Origin: Sphingobacteriaceae bacterium UBA6709
Lineage (GTDB): Bacteria > Bacteroidota > Bacteroidia > Sphingobacteriales > Sphingobacteriaceae
Assembly (NCBI GenBank): GCA_002454425.1
Contig: DKIV01000019.1
Span: forward strand, 1-61,204
Length of the DNA: 61,204 bases
Reading direction: 5' to 3'
This document shows, in pieces, positions 60,526 through 61,204 of this stretch. The position numbers were made by a program, and so were the translations under genes. Under the pieces are notes generated by a model. That model made no database searches, was not told where the DNA came from, and was given only the letters and a program-made list of their open reading frames with translations. How positions within the stretch are numbered: the first letter of the stretch is position 1; each line of letters begins with the position of its first letter.

Positions 60526-61204
60526 ATGGCAATACGAGACGAAAAGGGAATGATCCGCGGGCTGGTAGGCAGTGTGATCTTCCGTAAATGGAGAGAGATC
60601 AATGTAATTCAGGGGCGCCCTCATCCCGGCAAGCAGACCTTGGCAACGAAGGTAGCGGCTCAGGAGTTCGGTATCGCCAGCTCCACGGCGCGCATGCTGC
60701 GTCATGGCTTCCGGCAGGCATATTATCAGTGTGACCCCGGCATGCCCAACCGCCTTACCTGCCGGGTGCTGAAAGCTATTCAGGCTGCCCGGGAGCTGCC
60801 GCGCCTGCAGCGCGACCTGTACCGCGGGGCGGATCTGAAGGTGATGGAAGGCTTTGAGTTCAATACGCGCTCGCCCCTGCAGCTAGCCTTACCCGTAAAA
60901 CCGGAGGTGCGCCGGTTAGACACGGGAGGACTCGAGATTTATATTCCCGGCTTTCAGGCCATCCATGATCCGGGATGGAAGCATAGTCACAAGCTGCGCT
61001 ACTGCGTGTACAGCTTTAACTTTAAGCAATATTACGCGGAATTGCTGGAGTTTAAGGATTTGGAGAACACAGGAGCCCTCGGTGACTGGCAACCGCAATG
61101 TCTGCAAACTGAGGTGCCTTTGCCGGCAGGTACGATCATCTTTGTCACGCTAAGCATCATCCGGTGCATGGGAGGGGGGAATATTGAGTGGAGCACGGAG
61201 GCCA
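60526..61204 (+). CDS. Conserved Bacteroidota protein, GC-rich, cut by the window end
   Basis: An open frame from the ATG at 60526 runs without a stop for 226 codons to the window end. It begins MAIRDEKGMIRGLVGSVIFR and continues with GRPHPGKQTLATKVAAQEFG and SSTARMLRHGF; this pattern (IFRK, VIQGRP, GKQT-x-A-x-K-x-A-x-x-EFG-x-A-x-S/T-x-TA) resembles uncharacterised proteins I associate with Bacteroidota (DUF6266-like N-terminus), though without certainty. Later it has LEIYIPGFQA and YCVYSFNFKQYY, beta-rich. Its GC content is clearly higher than that of its neighbours by eye. The minus-strand frames here are shadows. Function unknown; no in-frame stop means the gene ends beyond the window. Confidence 0.75.
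   Translation, partial: MAIRDEKGMIRGLVGSVIFRKWREINVIQGRPHPGKQTLATKVAAQEFGIASSTARMLRHGFRQAYYQCDPGMPNRLTCRVLKAIQAARELPRLQRDLYRGADLKVMEGFEFNTRSPLQLALPVKPEVRRLDTGGLEIYIPGFQAIHDPGWKHSHKLRYCVYSFNFKQYYAELLEFKDLENTGALGDWQPQCLQTEVPLPAGTIIFVTLSIIRCMGGGNIEWSTEA

Noticed and set aside
60508..60705. Minus-strand frame near the window end
   Set aside because: Lies inside the plus-strand GC-rich gene and has no protein-like pattern.
60904..61204. Signs of prophage genes at the right edge
   Set aside because: The GC-rich ORF carries no phage motif, integrase or att site.
1..61204. CRISPR array or riboswitch
   Set aside because: No regular repeat-spacer series and no recognisable riboswitch core in the leaders.

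Overview
The window reads as chromosomal DNA of a Bacteroidota bacterium, most likely a Sphingobacteriales relative (Pedobacter or Mucilaginibacter type; inference from gene content, not proven). Direct support comes from three tRNA promoters that match the phylum-specific pattern TTTG or TTG, 19 bases, TAnnTTTG (upstream of tRNA-His, of the CAT-anticodon tRNA and of tRNA-Gly/Leu), from the near absence of strong Shine-Dalgarno sites, and from a SusC/SusD pair with its own FecI/FecR sigma and anti-sigma genes.

Layout. 1-3 kb: SdpI-like membrane protein, a small basic protein followed by a zeta-toxin-like P-loop kinase, a VOC-fold protein and an orphan. 3-10.3 kb: a CREST (ceramidase-type) membrane hydrolase, an unusual three-repeat protein, and an operon of polyphosphate kinase ppk1 with a 1200-residue secreted protein joining a metallophosphoesterase, a kinase-like region and an outer-membrane barrel. 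10.4-13.6 kb: UbiA prenyltransferase, polytopic GT-C-like membrane protein and HAD phosphatase, which together look like a polyprenyl-phosphate pentose/glycosyl-transfer pathway. 13.8-17.3 kb: secreted hydrolases and an envelope lipoprotein/membrane protein pair. 17.4-20.3 kb: a TPR-ankyrin-ankyrin operon. 20.5-25.1 kb: DUF389 protein, outer-membrane protein, LytS/LytTR-type two-component system.

25.2-29.1 kb: a putatively exported redox cluster (Tat-signal zinc alcohol dehydrogenase, secreted CMD-domain protein, cupin lipoprotein) divergent from an AraC regulator. 29.3-41.9 kb: a housekeeping and mixed region with Na/Pi cotransporter, four tRNAs (His, CAT anticodon, Leu, Gly), rnhA, esterase, HAD hydrolase, HxlR regulator, GT2, a DoxX protein with a damaged or non-standard start, a Gre-like factor, PfkB kinase and a LOG protein. 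42-50 kb: alpha/beta hydrolase and the SusD/SusC/FecR/FecI locus. 50.1-51.9 kb: lipocalin and HxlR divergent from azoR, with a perfect 13+13 bp palindrome between them. 52.3-53.4 kb: an AT-rich Fic protein with repeated upstream motifs. 53.7-59.7 kb: phosphoglycerate mutase, DinB-like protein, aldo/keto reductase and a Pif1-HRDC-HTH helicase. 59.7-61.2 kb: gene-free DNA holding a 161-bp giant hairpin, then a GC-rich conserved ORF that runs off the end.

The best candidates for undescribed biology are the phosphoesterase/kinase-like/barrel fusion beside ppk1, the zeta-like kinase with its small partner, the TPR-ankyrin-ankyrin operon, the KMFFGAF-repeat protein, and two long intergenic inverted-repeat elements. 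No CRISPR array, insertion sequence, integrase or rRNA was recognised. Functions are from motif reading only; no database search was possible.
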